Source: Mesorhizobium ciceri biovar biserrulae WSM1271
GTDB lineage: Bacteria; Pseudomonadota; Alphaproteobacteria; Rhizobiales; Rhizobiaceae
Assembly (NCBI RefSeq): GCF_000185905.1
Contig: NC_014918.1
Location: forward strand, 1-64,000
Reading direction: 5' to 3'
DNA length: 64,000 nucleotides
Shown: positions 43,965-54,890 of the stretch, in pieces
How positions within the stretch are numbered: the first letter of the stretch is position 1
How the letters are laid out: the number at the start of each line of letters is the position of its first letter
Position numbers and translations under genes: made by a program
The notes under the pieces: generated by a model
Databases searched by the model: none
Seen by the model: the letters and a program-made list of their open reading frames with translations, nothing else
What the model was told of the DNA's origin: nothing

Positions 43965-44675
43965 TTAACGGAGCAGGCCCTCGTCGTCGAACGCGTTCCA
44001 GCCCTTCAACTTGGGCCGGGGAGCGTCATCTCTGGGGTTATTCCCGGCACCGCGACCCTTCTCGCTACCCTTTCCCGCCCGCGTCAGGGCAGCCTTGCCG
44101 GCGCCACGTCGCCTGTTCTCTGTAACTTGCTGCGCGTCCTCTTCACGCCAAAGGCTTGGCAGATCACGATCAAGGATGTCTTCGATGTGCTTGGGATCGA
44201 ACACGTGGAAGGTGACGGCCTTGGATCGACCGCGCATCTTCACGGTGCGGGTGCCAATGCTTTGCAGCCGTCCGTTTTTCAGCCACTTGTGACGCTCACG
44301 CGAAGAGATCGCAAGGATGTCTTCGGCCTCGCGCGGCAGGACCGGGAGTACTGCGATGGTTTCCAGTGCCTTGGCGATCTTGTTCGAGGCGGCCTCGAAC
44401 TCTTCGGCATCGTCTTCGCGCATCCGCAATGTCATGCGACCAGTCTCGGCTTTGACGTACTTCCTCACCGCCCAAGGCAGGCGGGCACGTATTTCACGCT
44501 CGATACCTTTCGTGCGCACCGACGAGCCAAGCGTCGCTGATGGCGGAAGGGGCCACTCGGTAATCAGTGACAACGAGGTGCTGACGCTTTGGCGAGAGCC
44601 GCGATCTCGAGGGGCCACAATTGCCGCAGCCAAGCCGCCAAGAATCTTTCGTGTTTGCGCAAAACGCACCGGCAT
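43965..44675 (-). CDS. Hypothetical protein with a helix-turn-helix-like segment
   Basis: 236 residues from MPVRFAQTRKILGGLAAAIV; six bases after the SRAP stop, so same operon. Middle: VRKYVKAETGRMTLRMREDD, EAEDILAISSRERHKWLKNG, which resembles an excisionase/MerR-type recognition helix, and VKMRGRSKAVTFHVFDPKHI. The C-terminus is basic and disordered. A DNA-binding partner of SRAP is an inference. The frame extends upstream to 44783 but that part overlaps SRAP coding. Confidence 0.65.
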   Translation of the reverse strand: MPVRFAQTRKILGGLAAAIVAPRDRGSRQSVSTSLSLITEWPLPPSATLGSSVRTKGIEREIRARLPWAVRKYVKAETGRMTLRMREDDAEEFEAASNKIAKALETIAVLPVLPREAEDILAISSRERHKWLKNGRLQSIGTRTVKMRGRSKAVTFHVFDPKHIEDILDRDLPSLWREEDAQQVTENRRRGAGKAALTRAGKGSEKGRGAGNNPRDDAPRPKLKGWNAFDDEGLLR

Positions 44676-44680
44676 CTGAG

Positions 44681-45274
44681 CTAGTCGCTTCCTTGTCGCA
44701 CGGTTTCTACCGCCAACGACCCGGCCGGCAGGGCCTTCAACAGCTCCACCTCGGGTTTCGTGAGGTGGATCCATGCCGCCCAATCATCCGGGCGCAGAAC
44801 CACAATCTGGCGATTGTGGATGGGCGCCACGTCCAGGCCGGGTTCCGTCGTCAGCATTGCGAATGTCGGGGGCTTGTTGCCTTCGCCATCGCGCCACAGG
44901 CCGGCGATCGCCATGAACGAGGCGCCGTTGAGCGTGAAGCGATGCTTAGCCTTTGGAGACTTCTTTCCCGTGAATTCGAAGAAAGCCGACGCCGGAATAA
45001 GGCAGCGCTTGCTGTTGGAGAAGTTCCGTCCTTCCGAGCGGAAGTTGAAGATCGGCCCGCCTTTGGGCCCGGAGGGTGGAAAGGCAAAGGTCATGCGCGT
45101 GAGTTCGATCGTGTCGCCGGCGGCGCGCATGATCGGGGCGGGATCACTGATGCGGATGTCATCCGCCTGCGGCAGATCCAGTTCGGTTTGATAAGTGGGA
45201 ATGTCGAGCGCCAGCAATTGCCTCATCCTGCAATATTCGGCCCAGGCGATATGCTGCTCATAGTCGTTGCACAT
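44681..45274 (-). CDS. SRAP-family abasic-site protein (YedK/HMCES-like)
   Basis: 197 residues. The initiator-processed Cys2 (MCNDY) is the residue that crosslinks to abasic sites in single-stranded DNA. The family's Glu (ASAFFEF) and His (PIHNRQ) are present, along with CLIPASAFFEF and GLW. It shields abasic sites at replication forks. It lies in the same region as ku and ligase, extending the DNA repair theme. Confidence 0.9.
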   Translation of the reverse strand: MCNDYEQHIAWAEYCRMRQLLALDIPTYQTELDLPQADDIRISDPAPIMRAAGDTIELTRMTFAFPPSGPKGGPIFNFRSEGRNFSNSKRCLIPASAFFEFTGKKSPKAKHRFTLNGASFMAIAGLWRDGEGNKPPTFAMLTTEPGLDVAPIHNRQIVVLRPDDWAAWIHLTKPEVELLKALPAGSLAVETVRQGSD

Positions 45275-45651
45275 AGCTGCCCACGCTTTCAGTCAGTTGA
45301 TGACTTATAACAGATAACGCGGCTTGGCTGCGGCGCCTCCATCCGGAGATTTTCCGCTATGCCCGAAATCTCGCGATCTGCTTGAGCATCGCGCAGTTTG
45401 TCCGTGATGACATCGCCGTGGCTCACAATGATGCGCTCAAGGTCCGGTTCATCAGACCATCTGCGGAAAGCCGCGCCCAGCGCCTACCGCCGCCAGGCCA
45501 GCGGGCAGTTCTCATGGGGAAAGCACTGAATGGGAACAGTGCAACGGCCGAAGTTTGACAGCGCGATTTTGTTCCACCGTCCGTGATCAGCTTCGCGCCA
45601 TTTTGGAAAACCGTACAGCAACCCTTTCTGGTCTGTTCGACTTCATGTGGT

Positions 45652-45798
45652 ATGGCTCGCTATGTCTTGGACCTTTCCGACACCGCAGTACTGACCGAGA
45701 TTCTGGCAGAGTTGGCCCGTTCTGGTGCTGGCTCCCGTCTCGATCTGATATGCAAGGTCTGCGATGCCAAGGGCAACGAATCCAGCAATTCAGGGTAG
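45652..45798 (+). CDS. Small hypothetical protein
   Basis: 48 residues, MARYVLDLSDTAVLTEILAE then LARSGAGSRLDLICKVCDAK, with a CxxC pair. Helical and protein-like, but no strong ribosome site. GGAAC-N15-GTT at 45533-45555 is two bases short of an EcfG promoter. DNA from 45275 to here has no other support. Confidence 0.4.
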   Translation: MARYVLDLSDTAVLTEILAELARSGAGSRLDLICKVCDAKGNESSNSG

Positions 45799-45852
45799 CG
45801 TTACGGGTCCTGAGAACCGCGACGTGATGCTTCACCGGCCAACCTGCCATTG

Positions 45853-45884
45853 AAAAACCCGCCACTGAGGGAGCAGTAACGGGC
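45853..45884 (-). terminator. Repeated-type terminator 2
   Basis: Minus strand CCCG...CGGG with inner ACTG/CAGT pairing, then GTTTTTCA. Belongs to the same terminator family as those near 42432, 46076 and 46300. Confidence 0.5.
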
Positions 45885-46075
45885 CTTCCGGTGTTATGCT
45901 CGGCCAGGGAAACCGAGCGCAATCCAAACTTCATTTTCGGAGCCATGTTGCAGTGGGTCCGCCCCTGCTGGCGGGCAGAGGCGGACCCGGCCAAGGCTTG
46001 GGACCCAGGCCCGGCAGCGGGGGACGCTGCCGCCGTTTCCAACCTGCGTCGACATATCAGGTTCCACTAATGCAC

Positions 46076-46104
46076 AAAAAGCCCGCCACCTTTGAGCAGC
46101 GGGC
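46076..46104 (-). terminator. Repeated-type terminator 3, after the RiPP-like gene
   Basis: Minus strand GCCCGCT...GGCGGGC stem followed by TTTTTG, 25 bases after the stop of the 33-residue gene. Confidence 0.75.
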
Positions 46105-46128
46105 GTTCCAAAGCTGCAATTCTCTTGA

Positions 46129-46230
46129 TTAATCGATAATCCCGGAGAGCCCGGATGAGTTGGGCGAAGCCGTCACCGACGACAGCCGCTCACGTTTCGT
46201 GAATGCCGGCTTCTGATAGCTGTTCTTCAT
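46129..46230 (-). CDS. 33-residue RiPP-like precursor peptide
   Basis: MKNSYQKPAFTKRERLSSVT, then ASPNSSGLSGIID and stop. The YxKPxxxKRExLxxVTA pattern matches short rhizobial peptides annotated as putative RiPP precursors (lasso-like leader with conserved Thr before the core). No maturation genes (B/C proteins or other) are in the window, so it would be an orphan. It has a GGTAAG site before the ATG and its own terminator, which support expression. Confidence 0.6.
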   Translation of the reverse strand: MKNSYQKPAFTKRERLSSVTASPNSSGLSGIID

Positions 46231-46299
46231 CGATCTTACCCTTTGCCAATCCGCAATGTGCCACTCTTTGCCGTCGGCCAGGCGTGGCAACCGGCCGAC

Positions 46300-46328
46300 A
46301 AAAAGCCCGCCATCTTTCGGAAGCGGGC
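46300..46328 (-). terminator. Repeated-type terminator 4, after the DUF2243 gene
   Basis: Minus strand GCCCGC (46305-46310) pairs with GCGGGC (46323-46328) and runs into TTTTTG, ten bases after the DUF2243 stop. Confidence 0.75.
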
Positions 46329-46337
46329 TAGGATGCC

Positions 46338-47144
46338 TCACTGCTGGTAGGAGCGACTGCTCGCACCAGCGGCATCGGTCCAGGCGAGGCATCCGGCAAT
46401 GACAGGCGTTGTGCCGACGACCAGGGCGCCGCGCGCGTGCAGGGTCATCAACCCGCGCCATGAGACTCTATCGACGCCCCAGATGGTGCCGCTGGCGTCG
46501 ACCCACTTGAGGTCGGCGTCGGCCGCTTGAACCGCCTGCATCATCGCGGCCGGTTGCATCCCAGCTCGAAAGACGATGACGGAAGTGGCTGCACCGTTGA
46601 AGAGCGGGCCAGCACCCGCAGCCAGTCCTGCAAGCAGGACGATGCTGGTCAGAGCCGCCGAGGCACCTGCCGGTGGTCCACCGCGGTTGGGCAGCACCAG
46701 CACCAACAGCAGCGGCACGATTCCGAAGATGACCAGCCACCCAATATCCCAGGGGAGCGGCATGTGGCTGTTCATCTTGATCCGATGCAGGCCGAGCAGC
46801 CAATGGAACACAATGGCGTCCACCAGATGCCAGACGCCGAACCCGATGAAGGCCAGCCGAAGGATCTCGGTCGTCGTTACGTCCCGCCTGCCTGCTGCCC
46901 TCGCCGCCACCAGCAGCACCGTGCCGGCAACGGCGAACACGTACATGAACAAGTGGAAGAGGCCGTCGGCCATGATCTGGAAGCGCAGGTCGGAACCCGC
47001 CGGGTCGGCGAGGCCCGAGAGAAGATGATGCCATTGCAGAATCTGGTGCAGGACGATGCCGTCGAAGAAAGCGCCCAGCGCGAAGCCGAGCAGAAGCCAG
47101 CCGACTCTCGTTCTCGGATCGAGTTTCGCGGTGATGGTGTCCAT
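46338..47144 (-). CDS. DUF2243 membrane protein
   Basis: 268 residues with six or seven helices. Conserved His-rich motifs: GFALGAFFDGIVLHQILQWH, DGLFHLFMYVFAVAGTVLLV, GFGVWHLVDAIVFHWLLGLH. The C-terminal part is an extra periplasmic domain with WGVDRVSWRGLMTL. DUF2243 genes often lie beside cytochrome oxidase genes; here ctaD is divergent. ATG 47142-47144 chosen (MDTITAKLDPRT). One base separates it from the small gene upstream. Confidence 0.8.
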   Translation of the reverse strand: MDTITAKLDPRTRVGWLLLGFALGAFFDGIVLHQILQWHHLLSGLADPAGSDLRFQIMADGLFHLFMYVFAVAGTVLLVAARAAGRRDVTTTEILRLAFIGFGVWHLVDAIVFHWLLGLHRIKMNSHMPLPWDIGWLVIFGIVPLLLVLVLPNRGGPPAGASAALTSIVLLAGLAAGAGPLFNGAATSVIVFRAGMQPAAMMQAVQAADADLKWVDASGTIWGVDRVSWRGLMTLHARGALVVGTTPVIAGCLAWTDAAGASSRSYQQ

Positions 47145-47145
47145 A

Positions 47146-49129
<1,984 letters not shown>

Positions 49130-49206
49130 ATCCGGCTGGCGAGCGCGACCGGCGGCGGGATCGGCGCTGAGTTGGAAGGCGCGCGCCGCGCTGGCCGTGA
49201 ATTGAC

Positions 49207-49596
49207 CTATCGGAAGCTGATCACGAGCACGGCGAAAAAGCTGGCGAGGGCTACTGCCCAGCAAAACAACCAGTTGGCGATCAGCAGGACAGATTTCAGC
49301 ACCGTGGCGTGGCAATAATCTTCGATGATCGATTGCATGCCCAGCCGCATGTGGACGCAGTTCACCAGAATGAAGGCGATGAGGGCGGGTGCGACATAGA
49401 TCGATCCGACTACGCGGATGACGACATCTCGAGGCTCTCCGCTCAGCCTTATGACGACCGCGACGATGTAGATGACGAGGATCAACAGTGCAGCAGATGT
49501 CAGTCGTTCCAGCATGAACGTTTCGGTTCCGTGTTTAGCCGACCCAAGGCCGCGCACTCGAGCTAGCGGAGTTCTGATCGAGCGTCGGTCAGCCAT
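49207..49596 (-). CDS. SdhD-like succinate dehydrogenase membrane anchor (orphan)
   Basis: 129 residues: RTPLARVRGLGSAKHGTETF is the SdhD start, followed by three helices and the haem/quinone-site block VHMRLGMQSIIEDYCHATVLK (HMRLGMQ..IEDY). SdhC, SdhA and SdhB are not adjacent. It could replace the housekeeping anchor under stress. ATG 49594-49596 overlaps the previous gene by eight bases, so the two are an operon behind an EcfG promoter. The 77 bases to ctaD are empty. Confidence 0.8.
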   Translation of the reverse strand: MADRRSIRTPLARVRGLGSAKHGTETFMLERLTSAALLILVIYIVAVVIRLSGEPRDVVIRVVGSIYVAPALIAFILVNCVHMRLGMQSIIEDYCHATVLKSVLLIANWLFCWAVALASFFAVLVISFR

Positions 49597-49867
49597 CTTG
49601 CTTCCCCAAACTCACCTGGTTCCGTTGCCCGTAACTCAAGCTGTTGCTGTCCAATGCTCGGGCTCGCGTCACGGACGGATAGTGCGCAAGCACGTTCTCC
49701 AGTTTGGCGAGGCGAGCTTTTTGGGCGGTTAGCTCGTATCCTGAACGCCATCCAATCTTCCCGGGTCTGCCAGCTTTCCACAACTCCTTTTCAAGGAGCG
49801 AGATGCTGAGGCGGACGGCGTCGATCTCTTTGACCAGCGCGGCCTTCACCAATTTCCGACTCTGCAT
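49589..49867 (-). CDS. Small coiled-coil hypothetical protein
   Basis: 92 residues, MQSRKLVKAALVKEIDAVRL, then ISLLEKELWKAGRPGKIGWR: heptad-like helices before and after. Chosen at ATG 49865-49867, 33 bases after the EcfG -10. It overlaps the SdhD-like gene, suggesting linked expression. Unrecognised family. Confidence 0.55.
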   Translation of the reverse strand: MQSRKLVKAALVKEIDAVRLSISLLEKELWKAGRPGKIGWRSGYELTAQKARLAKLENVLAHYPSVTRARALDSNSLSYGQRNQVSLGKQDG

Positions 49868-49899
49868 GGCTTTAGTTCCGGTGGGCAAGGGTGGCGCCA

Positions 49900-49924
49900 A
49901 ACACAGTGCATTTGGAAATGTTCC
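49900..49924 (-). promoter_or_regulatory. EcfG-type stress promoter of the SdhD-like operon
   Basis: Minus strand GGAAC (49920-49924), 17 bases, GTT (49900-49902). Confidence 0.65.
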
Positions 49925-50208
49925 CCGGTGGGCGTCCGGCGTTGAAAATATAAATGCTTCGATGCTGCCCTCAAAGCGGTCGCCACAAGCCCACCCGGCA
50001 CTCGGCACCTGGGATCTCTGTCCCCAGCCTGGTCGGGTCTCGCCTCCAATGGGCCGCGGCTTGCCGGGCTATGCTTAGGAACAAGCAGGCGCATGCTTGG
50101 CCCGCCCCTTACGGCAGGTAAGATGACCAGAATCTGTTATTTGGCCAACATATGTTAAACATGCTTTTTGTTTCTCGATCGCGCAAAAATATTTGCGTTT
50201 CATCGTCG

Positions 50209-50233
50209 GGAACGTATCGATCCTCAAGAAGTT
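50209..50233 (+). promoter_or_regulatory. EcfG-type stress promoter of the cyanophycin operon
   Basis: GGAAC (50209-50213), 17 bases, GTT (50231-50233), 27 bases before the cphA ATG. Confidence 0.7.
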
Positions 50234-50259
50234 TGCGGGGCTAGTCAGGAGAACGGGCT

Positions 50260-53040
50260 ATGTCGGGCAACGAAATTCATCAAGACGCCTCGCGTTTTCG
50301 CACCAGCATCCGTGTCGTGGACGCTCGCGTGTTCCGCGGACCTCATCTCTACAGCATGAGTCCAATGGTCCGGATCCAGATTGACCTCGGGGCCCTTGAG
50401 GCGTTCCCGACAGACAAGCTGCCCGGGTTTACCGAGGACATCGTTCGCCTGTTGCCCGGCCTTGCGGCCCATGGCTGCAGCTATGGCGTCGCCGGCGGGT
50501 TCGTCCGCCGTATGCAGGAAGGAACCTGGCTCGGCCACGTCGTGGAGCACGTCGCCCTGGAACTGCAGAACATGCTGGGCCACCGGGTGACACGAGGAAA
50601 GACACGTTCGGTCAAAGGCAGTCCGGGCACTTACAACGTCATGTTCGCCTACAATGATGAGGTTGTGGGGCTGCTCGCCGGACGAGTTGCGCTCGAGTTG
50701 GTGGATGGTCTCCTGCCGGCCAATCTGCATGGCCTCGAGGGGCTCGACGAGATTGCCGAAATGGACGGGCCATTCGATTTCGCAGTGAGGCTGCAGCAGC
50801 TCAAGGCTCGCGCCGCCGAGCGTGTCTTGGGCCCCACGACCGCCTCTCTGGTGCGCGAGGCCGGGAGACGGGGGATTCCCGCGGCGCGGCTCGATGACAG
50901 CAGCCTGGTGCTGCTCGGCCAAGGCAAGCATCAGAAGCGAATCCGCGCCAGCTGCACCGACCTCACTTCCGAGATCGCGACCGAAATCGCCTCCGACAAG
51001 GACCTGACAAAATTCCTGCTGCAGCAGGCCGGGCTAACGGTCCCCAGCGGGGAACTGGTGCGATCGGCGCAGGACGCGGTCGCGGCAGCGGCACGGCTCG
51101 GGTACCCTGTGGTCACCAAACCACTGGACGGCAATCATGGAAACGGCGTCAACATCGGCCTCGCAACCGAGGACGAAGTCCGCTGGGGCTTCGAAAAGGC
51201 GCGAGAACACAGCCGCAGCGTTATCGTCGAGCAGCACTTCGTCGGCTCGGACCACAGGATCCTGGTGATCGGAGGAAAGGTGGTGGCGCTTGCCGAGAGG
51301 GTCCCGGCACATGTCGTCGGCGATGGCCGGAGTTCTGTCGCCGAACTCGTCGAGGAGACGAACCACGACCCGCGACGGGGAGAGGGCCATTCTTCGGTGC
51401 TGACCCGCATCGACATCGACGAATGTGTCGAGCATTTCCTGTCAAAGTCGCAGCTCACGGTTTCGAGCGTTCCAGCGCCGGGTCAAATGGTGCTCCTGCG
51501 ACCCACCGCTAATCTGTCGACCGGCGGGACGGCAATTGACCGGACGGATGAAATCCATCCGGAAAACGCGCTGATCGCCAGGCGGGCGGCACAGATCGTC
51601 GGTCTCGACATTGCGGGGATCGACTTCGTCTGCCCTGACATTTCCCGGCCGGTCAGCGAGACCGGCGGCGGCATCATAGAGGTGAATGCCGGTCCCGGGT
51701 TTCGCATGCATCTCGAACCGTCCTCAGGCCGCGCCCGCAATGTCGCACGGCCGGTGCTCGATCTTCTCTTCAGGGGTGGCAAGGACGGCCGCATCCCAAT
51801 CTTCGCGATCACAGGGACAAACGGCAAGTCGACCACCGCCAGAATGCTCTCGCACATTCTTCAGGCGAATGGTGCAACGGTCGGGCTCACCTCGACCACC
51901 GGCGTCTACCTGAACGGCGAGCGGATCATGACAGGCGATTGCTCGGGTCCGCAAAGCGCCAGGATCGTGCTTCGCGAGCCAGGTGTCGATGTCGCCGTGC
52001 TGGAATGTGCACGCGGCGGCATCCTGCGCGAAGGCCTTGCATTCGACGCATGCGACATTGGCGCGGTGCTGAACGTCCATGGCGATCATCTGGGGCTGAG
52101 AGGCATCGACACTATCGACGACCTGGCGGAAGTGAAGTCGGTGGTCGTCGAGTCTGTCCGCCGCGGCGGGTGGAGCATCCTCAACGCCGACGACATTCAC
52201 ACCTCCGCGATGTCGCGCGAAGCAGGGGGCAGGATCTGCTACTTCTCGCTGCTGAACAGGAGCGACTGGCCCGATTTCCTGTGCAGCCACGTGGCGGAAG
52301 GCGGCCGCGCCGTGACGCGGGAGCGCAGCAGGGACGGTTGGGACATCGTCATCCACGAGGATGGGGAGTCGATGTTCCTGATGGACGTCGACGAAATTCC
52401 CGCGACCTTCGAGGGGGCCGCTGAATTCAATGTTGCCAACAGCTTGGCGGCCGTTGCGATGGCACATTGCCACGACATACCTGCGGCAACTATCCGCGCT
52501 GCATTGGCTGAGTTCACCACCTCGTTCGAGCATTCTCCCGGTCGCCTCAACGTCTTCGACGGACATGGTTTCCGCACGATCGTTGACTACGCGCACAATC
52601 CCGAGGGGTTGAAGGCGCTGGGAAAGCTCGTTTCCCATATGAAGCGCGGGTATCAGCGCACGATCGGCCTTGTCGCAATACCGGGCGACCGCCGCGATTG
52701 CGACATACGCGAGATGGGCGCGGTGGCTTCGCGAATATTCGACGTCATCGTCTTCAAGGAGGATGAACATGAACTGCGCGGCCGAGCCCCCGGAACGATC
52801 GCCGGCTTGCTGCGGGAAGGCGCCTTGAACGCCGGCTGCGCTCCAGGGCGCATACAAGCCGTCTGTCCCGAAAAAGAGGCCGTCGACGTGTGTCTCCAGC
52901 TTGCTCGGGAGAAAGACCTTGTCGTGCTCACCGTCGACGACGTTGAGGCGGTCTGGAGCCACGTGACCGGGTTTGAGGGCGCGGCACCTTCTCGGCGAGG
53001 GCCCGATCAGACCCGTGTTCGCCATCTGAGGACTGGCTGA
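50260..53040 (+). CDS. cphA: Cyanophycin synthetase CphA
   Basis: 926 residues. The N-terminal domain (about 1-170) has RRMQEGTWLGHVVEHVALEL. An ATP-grasp domain follows (about 220-480; LGYPVVTKPLDGNHGNGVNI, IEVNAGPGFRMHLEPS), then a Mur-ligase-like domain from about 510 with P-loop GTNGKSTTARML and VDYAHNPEGL. It builds a poly-aspartate backbone and adds arginine, making a nitrogen-rich storage polymer. The length matches the usual roughly 900 residues. A clear AGGAGA precedes ATG. First gene of a four-gene operon; the next ATG shares its stop (TGATG). Confidence 0.96.
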   Translation: MSGNEIHQDASRFRTSIRVVDARVFRGPHLYSMSPMVRIQIDLGALEAFPTDKLPGFTEDIVRLLPGLAAHGCSYGVAGGFVRRMQEGTWLGHVVEHVALELQNMLGHRVTRGKTRSVKGSPGTYNVMFAYNDEVVGLLAGRVALELVDGLLPANLHGLEGLDEIAEMDGPFDFAVRLQQLKARAAERVLGPTTASLVREAGRRGIPAARLDDSSLVLLGQGKHQKRIRASCTDLTSEIATEIASDKDLTKFLLQQAGLTVPSGELVRSAQDAVAAAARLGYPVVTKPLDGNHGNGVNIGLATEDEVRWGFEKAREHSRSVIVEQHFVGSDHRILVIGGKVVALAERVPAHVVGDGRSSVAELVEETNHDPRRGEGHSSVLTRIDIDECVEHFLSKSQLTVSSVPAPGQMVLLRPTANLSTGGTAIDRTDEIHPENALIARRAAQIVGLDIAGIDFVCPDISRPVSETGGGIIEVNAGPGFRMHLEPSSGRARNVARPVLDLLFRGGKDGRIPIFAITGTNGKSTTARMLSHILQANGATVGLTSTTGVYLNGERIMTGDCSGPQSARIVLREPGVDVAVLECARGGILREGLAFDACDIGAVLNVHGDHLGLRGIDTIDDLAEVKSVVVESVRRGGWSILNADDIHTSAMSREAGGRICYFSLLNRSDWPDFLCSHVAEGGRAVTRERSRDGWDIVIHEDGESMFLMDVDEIPATFEGAAEFNVANSLAAVAMAHCHDIPAATIRAALAEFTTSFEHSPGRLNVFDGHGFRTIVDYAHNPEGLKALGKLVSHMKRGYQRTIGLVAIPGDRRDCDIREMGAVASRIFDVIVFKEDEHELRGRAPGTIAGLLREGALNAGCAPGRIQAVCPEKEAVDVCLQLAREKDLVVLTVDDVEAVWSHVTGFEGAAPSRRGPDQTRVRHLRTG

Positions 53041-53942
53041 TGTGGTCGCTCATCCTGCACGGCGGCGCCAAGGAGATCGATCCAGAAGAGGAGGAGGCGC
53101 ATCGCAACGGGTGCATCAAGGCGCTTGAGGCCGGTCGCGCCGTCCTGGCCGGCGGCGGAACTGCAGTCGACGCGGTAGAAGCCGCCGGTCGTGTCCTCGA
53201 GACGGACCCGACGTTCAATGCAGGATATGGCAGTGCCCTAAATTCGGACGGCGAGGTCGAAATGTGCGCAGGCGTCATGGAGGGCAGGAACTTCAATGTG
53301 GGCGCCGTCGCTGTGATCAAGGGCGTGCGCCATCCCATCAGTGTCGCCAAGGCCATGCTGCATGAGGAGCCAATCCTGCTGGCGTCGGACGGCGCCAGGC
53401 GTTTCGCGGCCGATAAACAACTGGAGCTTTGCGATCCGGCTGATTTGGTCACGCCGCAGCAACGCGATTTGGCCAGCAAGTCGGAGGCGAAGGATACAAT
53501 CGGCGTCGTTGCCCTTGACCAGTATGGGGATCTCGCCGTGGGCACTTCGACCGGGGGACTGGACGGCAGCGCTCCGGGCCGTGTGGGCGATTCTCCGCAA
53601 CCCGGTTGCGGCTACTACGCCGACAACCAGCTGGGCGCCGTGGCCTTTTCGGGAGACGGCGAGCATATCGCGCGAAAGGCTCTCGCCGCTCGCGTCATGC
53701 AGGAGCTTTCCGCGCGGCGCGCGCTTTCCTCTGGACAGGCAGCTATGGCGGGCGTTGAGGAGGTGCTGGAGCCCTCCCTCATGGAGGTTGAGGCGATCGG
53801 CGGTGAAGCGGGAGCCATCGTGCTTACCCCAACCGGGAAGTCCGGGTGGGCGCACAACAGCCGGGAGTTCGCAGTCGCGTTCATGACCAGCGAGGACAAC
53901 CATCCGCATGTCTTCGTGCGCAAGAGAGACGAGGGCAGATGA
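53040..53942 (+). CDS. iaaA: Isoaspartyl peptidase / plant-type L-asparaginase
   Basis: 300 residues, Ntn-hydrolase family. GGTAVDAVEAAGRVLETDPT and FNAGYGSALNSDGEVEMCAG are typical. The catalytic Thr (about residue 153, KDTIGVVAL) becomes the new N-terminus after self-cleavage, and GTSTGGLDGSAPGRVGDSP lines the active site. In cyanophycin users it splits beta-Asp-Arg dipeptides made by cyanophycinase, completing recovery of Asp and Arg. The ATG overlaps the cphA stop; the stop overlaps the cphB start. Confidence 0.93.
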   Translation: MWSLILHGGAKEIDPEEEEAHRNGCIKALEAGRAVLAGGGTAVDAVEAAGRVLETDPTFNAGYGSALNSDGEVEMCAGVMEGRNFNVGAVAVIKGVRHPISVAKAMLHEEPILLASDGARRFAADKQLELCDPADLVTPQQRDLASKSEAKDTIGVVALDQYGDLAVGTSTGGLDGSAPGRVGDSPQPGCGYYADNQLGAVAFSGDGEHIARKALAARVMQELSARRALSSGQAAMAGVEEVLEPSLMEVEAIGGEAGAIVLTPTGKSGWAHNSREFAVAFMTSEDNHPHVFVRKRDEGR

Positions 53943-54763
53943 CCGACAGGAAGAAAAGGCGCCCCTCCAATGGCAAAGCCGGAACGCTTGTCATTATCGG
54001 TGGCCACGAGGACCATGACGGCGATCGCGTCATATTGAAGGAGGTCGCAAGTCTGGTTCCGAACGGGCGCCTGGTCCTTGCGACCATCGCTTCGCATGAG
54101 CCGGATGGCTATCTCGAGAAGTATCAGAAGTCCTTCGGCGAGTTGGGCATCAAGGAAGTCGTCGAGCTCTACGTCAACGACCGTCTCGAGGCGGCGCATG
54201 AAAAAAAAATAAGCGCGCTCGCAAACGTGAGCGCTGTGTTCTTCTCCGGTGGCGACCAGCTCCGCATCACCAGCCAGATCGGCGACACCCCCATCGACGA
54301 GCGGGTGCACGAAATCTATGAAGCCGGAGGCATAATTGCCGGCACCTCCGCGGGCGCGTCGGTCATGAGCGATACCATGATGGTGAAGGGGCCGAACGCT
54401 GCGTCCTTTCGGATCGGCCATATTCGCATGGCGCCGGGGTTGGGCCTGCTGCCGAATGTCATCATCGACCAGCACTTTGCGGAGCGGGGCCGCATCGGGC
54501 GGCTCATCGGAGCGGTGTCGCAGAACCCACGGGTCCTGGGCATCGGCATCGATGAAGACACGGCGATCGTGGTGAATGGCGAGATGTTCAAGGTCATCGG
54601 CAGCGGCGCTGTCTATCTGGTCGATGCAGCCGGCGTCACGCATTCCAACATCGCGGAAGGTGAACCTGATGCCGCCCTTTCCATCCATGATCTGAGGGTT
54701 CACGTGCTGAGCTCCGGCGATGCCTTCGATCTCGCGATGCGACGCCCGGTCGGGGTTCCGTGA
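53939..54763 (+). CDS. cphB: Cyanophycinase CphB (S51 peptidase)
   Basis: 274 residues. GTLVIIGGHEDHDGDRVILK opens the fold; the nucleophile Ser lies in IAGTSAGASVMS (about residue 137), with GLGLLPNVIIDQHFAERGRIG and LGIGIDEDTAIVVN. It releases beta-Asp-Arg dipeptides from cyanophycin. No signal peptide, so it is intracellular. ATGA overlap with iaaA. The frame upstream of ATG 53939 lies inside iaaA. Confidence 0.94.
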   Translation: MTDRKKRRPSNGKAGTLVIIGGHEDHDGDRVILKEVASLVPNGRLVLATIASHEPDGYLEKYQKSFGELGIKEVVELYVNDRLEAAHEKKISALANVSAVFFSGGDQLRITSQIGDTPIDERVHEIYEAGGIIAGTSAGASVMSDTMMVKGPNAASFRIGHIRMAPGLGLLPNVIIDQHFAERGRIGRLIGAVSQNPRVLGIGIDEDTAIVVNGEMFKVIGSGAVYLVDAAGVTHSNIAEGEPDAALSIHDLRVHVLSSGDAFDLAMRRPVGVP

Positions 54764-54890
54764 GGCTTCGATACCCTGATGGCAAAGATGCGGCGGGACA
54801 GGCTGACCGAAATTGGCGACGTCGATGCCGATGCACAACCGCGACGCGCTCAACGGTGGGCCACCGTGCAGACCCAGCGCAGGAGTCAGT

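Noticed and set aside
45533..45555. EcfG promoter
   Set aside because: Spacer is 15, two bases too short.
51724..53025. 433-residue minus-strand open frame
   Set aside because: Antisense of cphA with no family likeness.
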